From Siphonodentalium dalli (lineage: Eukaryota; Mollusca; Scaphopoda; Gadilida; Siphonodentaliidae): a DNA stretch of 64,000 nt. The stretch spans positions 17,933,326 through 17,997,325 of the forward strand of contig CP136069.1 in the NCBI GenBank assembly GCA_032622095.1, given 5' to 3'. Below the pieces are notes generated by a model, which was not told the origin of the DNA, did not search any database, and saw nothing but the letters and a program-made list of their open reading frames with translations. The position numbers and the translations under genes are program-made. Every line of letters begins with the position of its first letter. Within the stretch, counting starts at the first letter, position 1. This document shows positions 1 to 11,689 of the stretch, piece by piece.

Positions 1-1089
1 GCAAATGCGCTCTAATTTCTACAAATTAACATTCCAATTCAAATTTTTTTTTTTTATTTTTGAAAAAATAAATACTGTAACAGTTTTGTTTACATAATAA
101 ATAAAGATAACACTTAACTGATTATGGCAAATAATTCTTCTCTTAATCATAATGGCAACATGAGTTGGAAAAAAAACATGCTGGTTAATCCGTACGCAAT
201 TTAGCATATAATGTAAACACGATCGGAGAAAAACAATGCCCGGTCGTTCGTTTTTAAACTGGAATCTGCACACATGTATAAAACTCATTACTCACCGCCA
301 TTTTTGAAATTTAAACATTTAGAGTAATTATTTTTCTCGCATTTCTGTAAAGTATAATGATGAACCAGAATATAAAATGCTTATGTTCACACACGAGCAC
401 ATGTACTTGCAATGATATGGCTATCAATAGTATGCAATTATCTCATAGAATCAATCAAACAATAATATTAAGCCAATTAGTTGCAACATTACATCAGGAA
501 TTGCTCGATGTCGTTAGACTAGGTTAATGTGTGTTTTATATGCATGTCCCCGTTCATTATCTGCACATTTTTAAATCGGCACGGAAATCTACCCTCCAAT
601 ATAATTTGGATAGTTAAATATGGTGGACAGCACTCAATTCTATCTGCAGAGCAATAAAAAGATATGTACGTGGCCGAGGCGGAAGAAAACAAAGCCAAAT
701 TATCACCAGCATGTTAAATTTCACTACAACAGTTTTGTTTACAATATACTGTAACAGCTTTGTTTACGCAATTATGTTCTATTTATAGATGGAACTCGAT
801 TTAGTTGGAAGTGTATACACAATCTCCTATCGGGCAACTAATATTCGTATGTTGCCAAGCGCATCGCGGGTGGACTGGAGTAATTTCCATCATCATACTA
901 TAGGTGTGCAGAGCAATATCTATGAACCTGTATTCCAACAGCGATTTGGTTGAATTGTATAGACAAGATTAATCATCTGAGATATATGGTCCAACTTAAA
1001 ACCAATATAGCACCAGCATGTTAAATTTTATGGAATTATGTATGTGTCATGACGGCGTTGCAAATGCGGGATTTAATTGAATATTTGTT

Positions 1090-1463
1090 GCTGAACAGGA
1101 TTATCGGGTAAACAGTATGTTATCAGAAACACCTATGCAAACACTCTACTAATTGTGTTACAGAATACAGCAAAATGTTACTGACTAATCGCGCATAAAA
1201 TGGAATAAACGCTCTTCATTACATATCAGGTATTATACAACGCTCTTTATGTTTACCACAATAATATTTCAAACCCCGGAAATGTAACTTTTTATGCTTT
1301 TGTTTACAAACGTATGACCAAAACATACTGTTATGCGATAAATCTTATTTGTATACGGACAAAGTCTATCTACATTTTTTATCTTATTTCTGTTTGTGGC
1401 GGTTTATGACGGGTGGAGATTTTTTTCACAGGATACCCACCGCCAAGGCCAACCGTGTCTTTA
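1090..1463. mobile_element. TTAA-MITE-like segment inside the left palindrome arm
   Basis: This is the mirror of 3507-3880. It is homologous, in reverse orientation, to most of the MITE at 50174-50674, including the TTAAAG.ACGGTTGGCCTTGG end and the AAAGAGCGTT motifs. The far terminus is not clear. Confidence 0.6.
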
Positions 1464-1672
1464 AACATGATGAACTTAACATCTATGAACTAAATTTGCG
1501 CAGATCCGACTATAAAATGTTGAGTGCTTCAATTATCTGTATGTATCAAGCCAGTGCATCATTCTTACTACTGCTGTAACAGATTTGTTTACGTATATAA
1601 ATTGCACTTACCTGATTATTAAGAAAACACATGTAGCAAATAATTGTCCGCATATAATTCACAATGCCAACA

Positions 1673-1912
1673 CTAGTTTAAAAAAAAAAACGCATTAGAC
1701 ATGTGAAAATATATATGGGGGGCCCTATTCCCTTTAATGAGAAAGTAGAATGTTACACATGCAGGAGCGTCATGGAATTGATCATCATCTAATGTTTCGT
1801 CGAAACTATCGTCGACAAATTGATCATTTCTTGCAACAGCAGGCCGTCTAATCCATGATGGTGTTGTGTCCAACTCTATCGCGCTGATCAATCGTTCCCG
1901 AACACTATTCAT
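1673..1912 (-). CDS. Candidate small exon or ORF in the left palindrome arm (mirror of 3058-3312)
   Basis: This is the left-arm twin of the plus-strand reading frame at 3058-3312. From the ATG it reads MNSVRERLISAIELD, then a Trp-Ile-Arg-Arg segment, then an Asp-rich stretch ending near DDDQFHDAP. The two arms give the same protein apart from the last residues, where an A-run differs in length. I do not recognise the product. The acidic stretch looks less random than neighbouring ORFs. A TAA stop lies in frame shortly upstream of the ATG, so if it is an exon, an acceptor such as the TTGGTAG just before it would be needed. It could equally be a chance ORF. Confidence 0.25.
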   Translation of the reverse strand: MNSVRERLISAIELDTTPSWIRRPAVARNDQFVDDSFDETLDDDQFHDAPACVTFYFLIKGNRAPHIYFHMSNAFFFLN

Positions 1913-2473
1913 GTCCTCTACCAATGTTTATAGTTGAACTATCTGTTCAACACGATAAAATCCTCTTTTTTTTACCGCAAACTTAAATTTACACGATATA
2001 TCAACGCCCTTCCGCGCCCCCATGTGGTAAATGTTTTATTTCAGCTGGCTTTAGATTGGTTCCGCCATATTAAACAGAGGTGACAGTTTGTAATGGGTTA
2101 GCACGGTGTATCTTTATGGGCGGTGGTCGACAACAGGTAGTAAAATTTGAATTCAATAGGTGTTTCGCGACATTAAACTGCCGATACGGTTTGTAACGCG
2201 ATAGCATCAAGTCGACAAAGCGTGTGATTATATATGGCTACCCACTGTTATGTATACATCAGATTCTCTCTTGTCAATTTTGCCGGACATCCAGTGTGTG
2301 GGAAAACAAATTGTGTTTTACTGAATTAAAGAGCGTTTGACAAAACAATAAAACACAATGAAAACGTACAATTACGTATGTTTTCAGGATATATTTAGGG
2401 CCATAATAAATGGCCCTTCAGCTAGTGGGAAATCTACGTTTATATATAGTTTAATCGAAAATAAAGATAATTT

Positions 2474-2496
2474 AATGTTCCCAGTTCCGGAACATT
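2474..2496. other. Centre of the palindrome
   Basis: The arms close on AATGTTCC (2474-2481) and GGAACATT (2489-2496), separated by the 7 bases CAGTTCC. A spacer this short is unusual for a natural long inverted repeat, because near-zero spacers are unstable during replication. Confidence 0.9.
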
Positions 2497-3057
2497 AATT
2501 TATCTTTATTTTCGATTAAACTATATATAAACGTAGATTTCCCACTAGCTGAAGGGCCATTTATTATGGCCCTAAATATATCCTGAAAACATACGTAATT
2601 GTACGTTTTCATTGTGTTTTATTGTTTTGTCAAACGCTCTTTAATTCAGTAAAACACAATTTGTTTTCCCACACACTGGATGTCCGGCAAAATTGACAAG
2701 AGAGAATCTGATGTATACATAACAGTGGGTAGCCATATATAATCACACGCTTTGTCGACTTGATGCTATCGCGTTACAAACCGTATCGGCAGTTTAATGT
2801 CGCGAAACACCTATTGAATTCAAATTTTACTACCTGTTGTCGACCACCGCCCATAAAGATACACCGTGCTAACCCATTACAAACTGTCACCTCTGTTTAA
2901 TATGGCGGAACCAATCTAAAGCCAGCTGAAATAAAACATTTACCACATGGGGGCGCGGAAGGGCGTTGATATATCGTGTAAATTTAAGTTTGCGGTAAAA
3001 AAAGGAGGATTTTATCGTGTTGAACAGATAGTTCAACTATAAACATTGGTAGAGGAC

Positions 3058-3312
3058 ATGAATAGTGTTCGGGAACGATTGATCAGCGCGATAGAGTTGG
3101 ACACAACACCATCATGGATTAGACGGCCTGCTGTTGCAAGAAATGATCAATTTGTCGACGATAGTTTCGACGAAACATTAGATGATGATCAATTCCATGA
3201 CGCTCCTGCATGTGTAACATTCTACTTTCTCATTAAAGGGAATAGGGCCCCCCATATATATTTTCACATGTCTAATGCGTTTTTTTTTTTTAAACTAGTG
3301 TTGGCATTGTGA
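3058..3312 (+). CDS. Candidate small exon or ORF in the right palindrome arm
   Basis: An open frame starts at ATG 3058 and runs about 84 codons. The first 50 residues are polar and acidic (NSVRERLISAIELD, then SWIRRPAVARNDQFVDDSF). The frame then runs into low-complexity sequence encoding FHMSNAFFFF. The coding-like part ends around GCTCCTGCATGTGTAAC (about 3200-3216), where a GTGTAA could act as a splice donor. The TTGGTAG just upstream could act as an acceptor. No family is recognised. It might be an exon of a host or transposon gene carried inside the palindrome; nothing in the window supplies the other exons. Confidence 0.27.
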   Translation: MNSVRERLISAIELDTTPSWIRRPAVARNDQFVDDSFDETLDDDQFHDAPACVTFYFLIKGNRAPHIYFHMSNAFFFFKLVLAL

Positions 3313-3506
3313 ATTATATGCGGACAATTATTTGCTACATGTGTTTTCTTAATAATCAGGTAAGTGCAATTTATATACGTAAACAAATCTGTTACAGCAG
3401 TAGTAAGAATGATGCACTGGCTTGATACATACAGATAATTGAAGCACTCAACATTTTATAGTCGGATCTGCGCAAATTTAGTTCATAGATGTTAAGTTCA
3501 TCATGT

Positions 3507-3880
3507 TTAAAGACACGGTTGGCCTTGGCGGTGGGTATCCTGTGAAAAAAATCTCCACCCGTCATAAACCGCCACAAACAGAAATAAGATAAAAAATGTA
3601 GATAGACTTTGTCCGTATACAAATAAGATTTATCGCATAACAGTATGTTTTGGTCATACGTTTGTAAACAAAAGCATAAAAAGTTACATTTCCGGGGTTT
3701 GAAATATTATTGTGGTAAACATAAAGAGCGTTGTATAATACCTGATATGTAATGAAGAGCGTTTATTCCATTTTATGCGCGATTAGTCAGTAACATTTTG
3801 CTGTATTCTGTAACACAATTAGTAGAGTGTTTGCATAGGTGTTTCTGATAACATACTGTTTACCCGATAATCCTGTTCAG
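3507..3880. mobile_element. TTAA-MITE-like segment inside the right palindrome arm
   Basis: The segment starts TTAAAGACACGGTTGGCCTT at 3507 and aligns through about 3880 with the diverged copy at 50174-50560. Shared landmarks in order are the TATCCTGTGAAAA block, GACTTTGTCCGTATACAAAT, TAAACATAAAGAGCGTT and TCTGTAACACAAT. The palindrome therefore contains a member of a dispersed repeat family. The opposite terminus seen at 50651-50674 was not found in the arm. Confidence 0.65.
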
Positions 3881-5181
3881 CAACAAATATTCAATTAAAT
3901 CCCGCATTTGCAACGCCGTCATGACACATACATAATTCCATAAAATTTAACATGCTGGTGCTATATTGGTTTTAAGTTGGACCATATATCTCAGATGATT
4001 AATCTTGTCTATACAATTCAACCAAATCGCTGTTGGAATACAGGTTCATAGATATTGCTCTGCACACCTATAGTATGATGATGGAAATTACTCCAGTCCA
4101 CCCGCGATGCGCTTGGCAACATACGAATATTAGTTGCCCGATAGGAGATTGTGTATACACTTCCAACTAAATCGAGTTCCATCTATAAATAGAACATAAT
4201 TGCGTAAACAAAGCTGTTACAGTATATTGTAAACAAAACTGTTGTAGTGAAATTTAACATGCTGGTGATAATTTGGCTTTGTTTTCTTCCGCCTCGGCCA
4301 CGTACATATCTTTTTATTGCTCTGCAGATAGAATTGAGTGCTGTCCACCATATTTAACTATCCAAATTATATTGGAGGGTAGATTTCCGTGCCGATTTAA
4401 AAATGTGCAGATAATGAACGGGGACATGCATATAAAACACACATTAACCTAGTCTAACGACATCGAGCAATTCCTGATGTAATGTTGCAACTAATTGGCT
4501 TAATATTATTGTTTGATTGATTCTATGAGATAATTGCATACTATTGATAGCCATATCATTGCAAGTACATGTGCTCGTGTGTGAACATAAGCATTTTATA
4601 TTCTGGTTCATCATTATACTTTACAGAAATGCGAGAAAAATAATTACTCTAAATGTTTAAATTTCAAAAATGGCGGTGAGTAATGAGTTTTATACATGTG
4701 TGCAGATTCCAGTTTAAAAACGAACGACCGGGCATTGTTTTTCTCCGATCGTGTTTACATTAAATGCTAAATTGCGTACGGATTAACCAGCATGTTTTTT
4801 TTCCAACTCATGTTGCCATTATGATTAAGAGAAGAATTATTTGCCATAATCAGTTAAGTGTTATCTTTATTTATTATGTAAACAAAACTGTTACAGTATT
4901 TATTTTTTCAAAAATTAAAAAAAAAATTTGAATTGGAATGTTAATTTGTAGAAATTAGAGCGCATTTGCTAGATAAATGTAAATATACTGTTACGATATC
5001 CTTAGCCACAACGTGTAGACAAATAATATTTTACATAAAAAAAAAATTGTAAAACAATGATTATTGTTTTTAGTTTGCATGTTTAAAGATAACTTTCCGT
5101 AGAATCGGAATTGCAACAATGTTAATTTGGATACTGTAATATACTATTTGAGTGTAACAGTATCCGTTTTTTATAATTAAG

Positions 5182-5670
5182 AGTTGCATACAAACAGATA
5201 ATAAACGCTCTTTAACGATAATTTTTCAATCATATTTAAGTTAAATTATTAGCTCCCTTTTAAGAATTAAGATGTGAATAAGACATATTTATTAACATTT
5301 CTGAGGTAAAAATTATTACAATTTTTTTTGCTGTGATATTGAAACACTTTTGGTATTGAAATTATAAAATGAAATCTTAGTGCCATTTTAAGACATCTGG
5401 TTTAAACAAAGTATGAAATAATAAAATAAGTCATTTTAAGATATCTGGGATGAACAAAGTATACTGTATCCAAATATTACGATGGGTTTGAAAGAGTTGC
5501 ATACAAACAGATAATAAACGCTCTTTAACGATAAAATTTCAATCATATTTAAGTTAAATTATTAGCTCCCTTTTAAGAATTATGATGTGAAGAAGACCTA
5601 TTTATTAACAATTCTGAGGTAAAAATTATTTAAAAAAACAAATTTTGCTGTAATATTGAAACACTTTTGG
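5182..5670. repeat. Direct repeat, period about 309 bp
   Basis: The block 5182-5345 recurs at 5491-5670 with small changes. Both begin AGAGTTGCATACAAACAGAT, contain TAAACGCTCTTTAACG, and continue through TTAGCTCCCTTTTAAGAATT to TTGAAACACTTTTGG. A shorter word, CATTTTAAGACATCTGG, recurs between and after them (about 5390, 5435, 5750). Confidence 0.85.
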
Positions 5671-8429
5671 AGATTTAAATGAAATCTTAGTCCCCTTTTA
5701 AGACATCTTGTTTATAAATAGTATAAAATAATAAAATAAATCTTAGTGCCATTTTAAGACATCTGGTTTAAACAAAGTATACTGTGTGCAAATAAGAAAA
5801 TAAATCTTAGTGTCACTTTAAGACAACTGCTTCAAACTTCCTCAATATGTTTTGCTCCGATAAATATACAAACTTGATTCTAATTTATCGTTTTAAATTA
5901 TACAGAACATAGGTTGAATAAGATATGAATTAATTTAAAGTTATCTGAAAACATAATTTAACTAAACTCACCAGGTGTTTTAAATCCGTGACTTTATAGG
6001 CCATTTACCTGGCTTATATATTATAATTGGAATGTATGGAATGTTTACCGTAAGGTAAGTTGATCTTCAAATAAGCGACCTGACAGTTGTATTTTATATT
6101 ACTGGTTTTGTAAGGACGGGTCGTTAACGAATGAGTTCTTTGAAATATGATCCAAGCTAGGTAGCCTAGTTGAATAAATTAGTCGCCTTGTACAGATATA
6201 TGTCGACATGAATTATATTATTCATGTGGTCGGATAAAATGGGAGGGTACATTATGATAGGCATACGAGAACATTTAACAAGATAGCTCGACTGATTTGT
6301 TTGGGAGTATAGATAGCTTGAGTAAATTAATGTGTTACTGTATATAAACAGAGCTCGACATGAATTCTCGACGAATGATATTAGATTATTCGGCTTGGGT
6401 CGTATGACATCATTTTGATGGGACCTAAAGATAGAATGAATAAATTAATGTCTTTTTATATAAACAGACGATTCTTATAGGTAAAATTGAGAGATAGAAC
6501 TATACTTCGATGGATTATCTGTTGTTTAATAGGTAAGTAGCTTTTACTATGCAAAACAGAGGTGGACATGAATTCTCGACGAAGACCTCATCATGTTTAG
6601 TGCTATATGTTGGTAGATTATTCGACTTAAAGAAAGATGGCTCGAATGACATCATTTGTTGGGACTAAAGATAGAATGAATTTTCCTTATATAAACAGAT
6701 ACATTCGCATCGGTAAAATTGAGGCAGAGTAAAAACATTTGGAATATCAGTTGATTGCGTCAACAGTCAACATTTTTTCAAAAAATTAGCAATAAATTGA
6801 TTAAAGTTTTATTGAATTTTCATATTATTTTATTGACATATAAAGTTTGTGCTTGAATTTTGTTGACGAAAACATTAGTGTTTTCCTAAGATTATAATAT
6901 TTTTACATTTTTTGATTAAAGACAAAACATTTATTGTCTTTTACAATTATTGTGGTAATAAAACGGGACTTTTGATGCTTGCGAGCGAAACATATAAAGT
7001 TAACATTGAAATTGTTTTGTTTTTTTTTAAATTCGGCTTTCAATTGAGATATTTGATTAAGGATTTTCATATTTTTTTGACGCATTATAACATATAACTT
7101 CAATTTTGTTGACGAAAATGTAACTTAAATTGTGTTTTAATTGCTTTATCGTGCTTTTAATATTTCATTAAAAGAGAGATTTTTTTTATTTTTCTGAAAT
7201 ACTGAATTTGTGTTGGAATTGAAATACGTTGTCTTGATATAAACCGAAAATAGTTACTATTTGTTCCAGTTTTCTTTCCTAAAATACTATAGATTATGAA
7301 TTAACGTTGGTGTGATATAAATAACTAATTATTCACAATTTAACATGCTTGATACACATATTTTATATATTCCAACATAATTTGATTGATTTGAATATAT
7401 TTCCATCATTCATAATGTTTAAAGGAACCGATAATTGTTATACATGGTTATACAAATGTGTTGCCTACTAATCTACAGAAGAACGTTCCTAAAAAAGTTC
7501 AATGTGTTTAGACCTGTGGTTTTACATGCATAGGTTTATTCGCTAACGAATATATCACTGTATCATTCATTAACATATATCAATCGTTTAACATCTATAT
7601 TGAACTTAATAAAACAGATTATTCAAATGCACAGGGGGAGCTAACTCTGTTCTTTATATTCCAATTAATATTTGTAGATTTACTCAGTATATTTTTGGAA
7701 ATGTTTGAATAACCTAGAAATTGTTTGTTTGAGTATAGCCTAGAAGAGGTATTTAAACACCAACCTAGAAATAGTTAGTCTGACTTTAAATATTGACACA
7801 TTTTTGTTTTGCCAGAAGAAATTTCGACGGGGAGACCAGACTGTCCATATCTTAACAAAAGATTGATTTGATTATGTTTTTTGATATCTGTTTGTATACT
7901 AAGATTTATTCATATACCATTTATATTCATTAAATGAACTAAAGTGTTGGGTTCCACATTTCGTTTTCTACGAGACTCTGTAATATCGAGTTTTATGAGA
8001 TCGAATAGTGTTACCTATAAATCTACAATAAAGAAGAAACAGTTCCGACACTAACAAATATTCCATGTGTTTAAGCCTTGTGGTTTTTTACATGCACGAG
8101 GTTATTCACTAGCGAATAATTCATCTCATTTATTTTACTAACCTATCATAACTATATTACATATCAATACATGTATTCAATCGTGCGTACTAATCCTTCA
8201 AATAGTTACTAGTTAGCCTGACTATATCATCTGCCTAGAAATAGTTTGCTTTACTATACCATCTGCCTATTAGATATACATCATTACCTAACATAAAATA
8301 GCTCGTATTGTAGCTTATCTATGCCTTAAAATAGTTACTAGTTCGTCTGACTATAACATCTGCCTAGAAGCTTGTATTGTAGCTTATCTATGCCTTCAAA
8401 TAGTTACTAGTTAGTCTGACTATACCATC

Positions 8430-8575
8430 TGCCTAGAAATAGTTTGCTTACTATACCATCTGCCTAGAAATAGTTTGCTTACTATAACCATCTGCCTAGA
8501 AATAGTTTGCTTACTATAACCATCTGCCTAGAAATAGTTTGCTTACTATAACCATCTGCCTAGAAATAGTCATTA
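8430..8575. repeat. 32-bp minisatellite, about 4-5 units
   Basis: Tandem units contain ACCATCTGCCTAGAAATAG followed by TTTGCTTACTATA. Looser copies of the same words extend upstream to about 8220 and, more weakly, to 7720, which suggests an older and larger array. Confidence 0.85.
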
Positions 8576-8639
8576 GTATGTCTTACGAAACCTTTCCTTC
8601 TATCGAGTATACGAGATGCTTCTTCATATACACTACTGT

Positions 8640-8676
8640 CGACTCGCATATATAAGAGAATGCATTGGCACATGCG
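8640..8676. repeat. Solo half-unit of the nested-palindrome MITE family
   Basis: GTCGACTCGCATATATAAGA followed by GAATGCATTGGCAC is identical to the half-palindromes at 49565-50096 and 60946-61398. Only one arm is present here. Confidence 0.8.
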
Positions 8677-9205
8677 GTTCTATATTTATTACATATCTCC
8701 GTATCATATAGTAAGTTGACTCACAAATCGTACATCTCCGGTACAGAGAATGTGAATTTAATTGAGTTTTAACGGCATTTTATGGTTAACGCACCAATCA
8801 GACAGGGAGCCCGTCTATCCGCGAGTGACCTTGACCCATCTTGAATGATAGTTTGAAATTAAATTCTGTGCCTCGACAAACATATTCTTGAAATGAAACT
8901 ACTTGAATGAATCATCTCATCGATTGATCGCTTATTGTTTCTTTATTGTCGTGATTGAAAAAGTTAAAATAGTAACGGCGAGAACCAGTCTAACAACACT
9001 GAACGAAATAGTTCCGTCGACAGATTGCACTAGTGCGATTCTGAGAATTATCACACGCCTGGAAACTCGTGCGATCATGCGAATTACGTTGATAGATATG
9101 TAATAAAGTCCAATTCGCACTATTTTTCTTCAAGGTTGGCCCTTTCTTTTTGATAAAAGGGACAAGTATCAGCGTCATCGTTTTGGTACCCACAACTACA
9201 TTCAG
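8677..9205. other. Intergenic, nothing recognised
   Basis: Overlapping short ORFs on both strands (8903-9193) have no family signature. No repeat was recognised. Confidence 0.5.
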
Positions 9206-9658
9206 GAGGGTATCACCCCCCCCCCTCCCCCATGAATCCTGAATACCAGTTAAGTTTGGGGGGTGAATCCTGAATACATGTTAAGAAATAATATGCGATA
9301 AATGACATACAAATTGACTGTTTTAATATCATACAGATACAAGCAGAAGTTACATAGATACATTATGATCCATTATACCTGACATGATGTTGGAGTAGAG
9401 TATTATGGGCGTTATGAGGCCGTTATGATACGATTAATGATACTTTATGATGGCATGGTGGTCGAATATGCCCAAGAAGCTATTCTACCCACTCATTCAT
9501 ACAGATAACTAGAACAAAATATTATTTTGCGCCATCAAAACCTGCGTCCAAGATGTTTTGCTTGAACAAGAATGCCAGTTAATTCCGGGGTGTGAATCCA
9601 GCGTACGGCTTCAAAACACCCTGAATCCCGCGTACCGAAAAAAGGGGGTGATACCCTC
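9206..9658. mobile_element. Inverted-repeat element with GAGGGTATCACCCCC ends
   Basis: The left end GAGGGTATCACCCCC at 9206 is mirrored by GGGGGTGATACCCTC at 9644-9658. A C-rich run follows the left end. Inside, related words such as GAATCCTGAATAC recur. A non-autonomous DNA transposon of about 450 bp is the simplest reading. Target duplications were not clear. Confidence 0.6.
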
Positions 9659-9666
9659 GTTCAGGG

Positions 9667-10232
9667 TTACTTATTAAGTTTAAGATTTTGACATTTGTCA
9701 CCATTCAAATCGGTGGATTTATTTCGGAGTCTGCATAACAGAATGTTACCTTTCCTTTCGTCGCTGGAATAAAACCTTGGTGGTTTAAGTGTCCCGGATT
9801 GAGGGTTTACAAGATTAGAGAAGGTAGTAATTGATGAGCTTTTTTGGCTATTCCATATCGATATCATGCACGGAATGAAACTACTATTTGTATGCCGAGA
9901 GCCTGGTACAAAATGTCTAACAAATTTGGATTTCTAAACTCTTACCTGTTGTCCGTTATGTCGCCATTGTTGGGAGGATATTGTTTAGGATATAGGATGG
10001 TGTGTGATATTGTTTAGGATATAGGATGGTGCGTGATTTGTCGTGATTTGATAAGTAAGACGTAATTTATGACAGTCTCTGCGTTGGTGGAGAGTATTCC
10101 ATCCAAATTCGCGCACTAGGTTAGCATTTGAGACAGATCTAGTGACACCACTGACAATCCGTGCTCCATCATAATGTAGATAATCCAGCTTACGGAGGCT
10201 GTGTGCTGGTGCATTATCCCAGATCATATCAC
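9667..10232 (-). pseudogene. Decayed LINE reverse-transcriptase C-terminal fragment
   Basis: Minus-strand translation gives MIWDNAPAHSLRKLDYLHYD followed by GARIVSGVTRSVSNANLVRE, which matches the segment IIWDCAPNN...AARIITGLTRSASNKRLLKE of the LINE at 40150-43930. Further on, WNSQKSSS and CRLRNKSTDLNGDK match WNSLPDETRK and YRLRNNCSNLNFDK. It is therefore the post-catalytic end of the same LINE family, broken by stops and frameshifts. It stops abruptly at 10232, where the X-L array begins, so the array interrupts an older LINE. A 29-bp tandem duplication (ATTGTTTAGGATATAGGATG) lies at about 9978-10035. Confidence 0.75.
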
Positions 10233-10539
10233 AGTTAATAAAATATTCTACGTTAATTTCCAGCTGACCACGCAGAAGAAAAACTTTCTACTTCAAATCA
10301 CCATCACGTAAGGCACACTGTTACGGAAATAAATAAAAACATTAATATGTTTTACGTTGAAGGATGTAGGATAATATCACAAATGGCAACATAAGTTTGA
10401 ACGCTCTTTATAATGTCACGTCATAAATAATTGGGAATTCCGCTGCGAACGCAAACGGAGCGACGATTTCTATCGGATGGAAAATAGGAGTATTTTCGGT
10501 CCGATACAAATCGGAGGCATTCGGAGCGTCAGAATAGTT

Positions 10540-11639
10540 CCAATCCGCGAAAAAGGCGATGTACGCATTACTCAATAAAGCCCGTTATAATAAGCTCACT
10601 ATGAAAAGTATCCTGGAGATCTACGACAAATCGATTGTACCAATCATGAATTATGGAGCGGAGGTGTGGGGCTATGAAAACCTAACATGCTTTGAAAAAC
10701 TGGAATTATGGTTCATGAAATTCGCACTTAAACTGAAAAAGTCCACACCGAATGCTTTCATTTATGGGGAACTTGGAATGTGTCCCATAACAGTGAAAAT
10801 CAAAACCCGTTCCCTCTCGTATTGGGCTAAGCTAATCTCTATGCCGACTAATAGATTACCTCTTATGTTGTATTATGTTATGTATTGTTTATATTGTGAT
10901 AACGTTTTTAATAATTCATTGATTATTGGTATTCGAGATACCCTTAATTGCCTCGGTATGAGTATTGTCTGGACCAACCAACAAGTTCTAAGCATAAAAA
11001 GCTTTAACCGCACAATTTCTGGCAAACTACGCGACGTATACATACAAGAATGGTGGACCACAATATATAAATCAAGCAAGTACGCATTTTACCGGATTAT
11101 AAAGCCAAACTTAGAAACAGAGAATTATCTAACCCTAGATGATAACAGATCAGTTAACTATATTATGGCTTTCCGGACGAGAAACCACAAACTCCCTATA
11201 GAACATGGTACTTGGACAAATACGGATTACTCAGACCGAATTTGCACACTGTGTAATCTTGAAATCGGCGACGAATATCACATGGTAATGAAATGTAGGG
11301 AACTTAATGAACTTAGAATAAAATACCTACTACTACTACCAGAGACCTAACACTCACAAACTAGCCGCTCTTTTCAACTCCCGAAATCAAAAGACAGTTA
11401 AAAATCTATCAGTTTTTATTAAGAAGATCCTAGAAATATTCAGGTCCGCCTGAGGCTTATTACCATCCGCCTGACATATTGAAACAACCGAATACCGTCC
11501 AACATTTCTATATTCTATTATTATGCCATATATAATATATACATGTATACCTGTACTGAAATATATTGTATATTATGTCCATATATATCTGTAATGTCTT
11601 AATTTGACGATTAGAATAAACTAATTGAATTGAATTGAA
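10540..11639 (+). pseudogene. 5'-truncated LINE, reverse-transcriptase C-terminal region (263-codon ORF 10559-11350)
   Basis: The reading frame begins without the catalytic reverse-transcriptase motifs; upstream codons still read SAKKA before a TAG at about 10532. The ORF has the usual post-palm features of CR1/L2-like LINEs: MYALLNKARYNKL, PIMNYGAEVWGYE, KLKKSTPNAFIYGELG, and a C-terminal Cys-Cys-His-Cys knuckle (CTLCNLEIGDEYHMVMKC). A 3' UTR follows and ends in TTGAATTGAATTG, a short-repeat tail like that of L2-type elements. This is a 5' truncation typical of target-primed reverse transcription, so the ORF cannot make a working polymerase. The clade assignment is tentative. The same 3' end recurs at 54176-54521. 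Confidence 0.82.
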
Positions 11640-11689
11640 CCGCATGCATGTGTGGGTGCCCGTGCATTTCTATTTGATTTTCCGTCCGA

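Larger units (their letters stand above)
1..4969. repeat. Giant near-perfect inverted repeat (palindrome), arms about 2.48 kb
   Basis: Bases 1-2481 are the reverse complement of 2489-4969, with a 7-base spacer at 2482-2488. I matched the arms at many points, including both outer ends, the centre and all internal ORFs, which mirror each other with coordinate sums of 4970-4971. The few differences seen are a T/A change near 215 versus 4762, a T/C change near 1973 versus 3004, one base near the centre, and homopolymer lengths. The left arm runs into the window edge, so the palindrome may extend further. Each arm carries several copies of a CTGTAACAG-N-TTTGTTTAC motif (about 76-95, 745-770 and 1573-1592 in the left arm). 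It could be a foldback element, a DNA transposon with very long inverted repeats, a recent inverted duplication, or an assembly artefact. Confidence 0.93.
4970..8631. other. A+T-rich non-coding tract of decayed local repeats
   Basis: No convincing gene was seen. ORFs near 6900-7100 on both strands are A+T-driven. The tract is a patchwork of short diverged direct repeats: the 309-bp repeat listed separately, a repeat around 6340-6480 and 6545-6730 sharing GACATGAATTCTCGACGA and AAAGATAGAATGAAT, and another at about 7490-7570 versus 8040-8125 sharing a block around GTGTTTA..CC..GTGGTTTT. Confidence 0.6.

Noticed and set aside
1349-1579. 76-codon ORF mirrored at 3392-3622
   Set aside because: It overlaps the MITE-like segment of the arms and its homologue at 50174 does not keep the frame, so it is not conserved as protein.
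6903-7103. Overlapping ORFs on both strands in A+T-rich DNA
   Set aside because: Low-complexity composition, no recognisable motif, no conservation signal.
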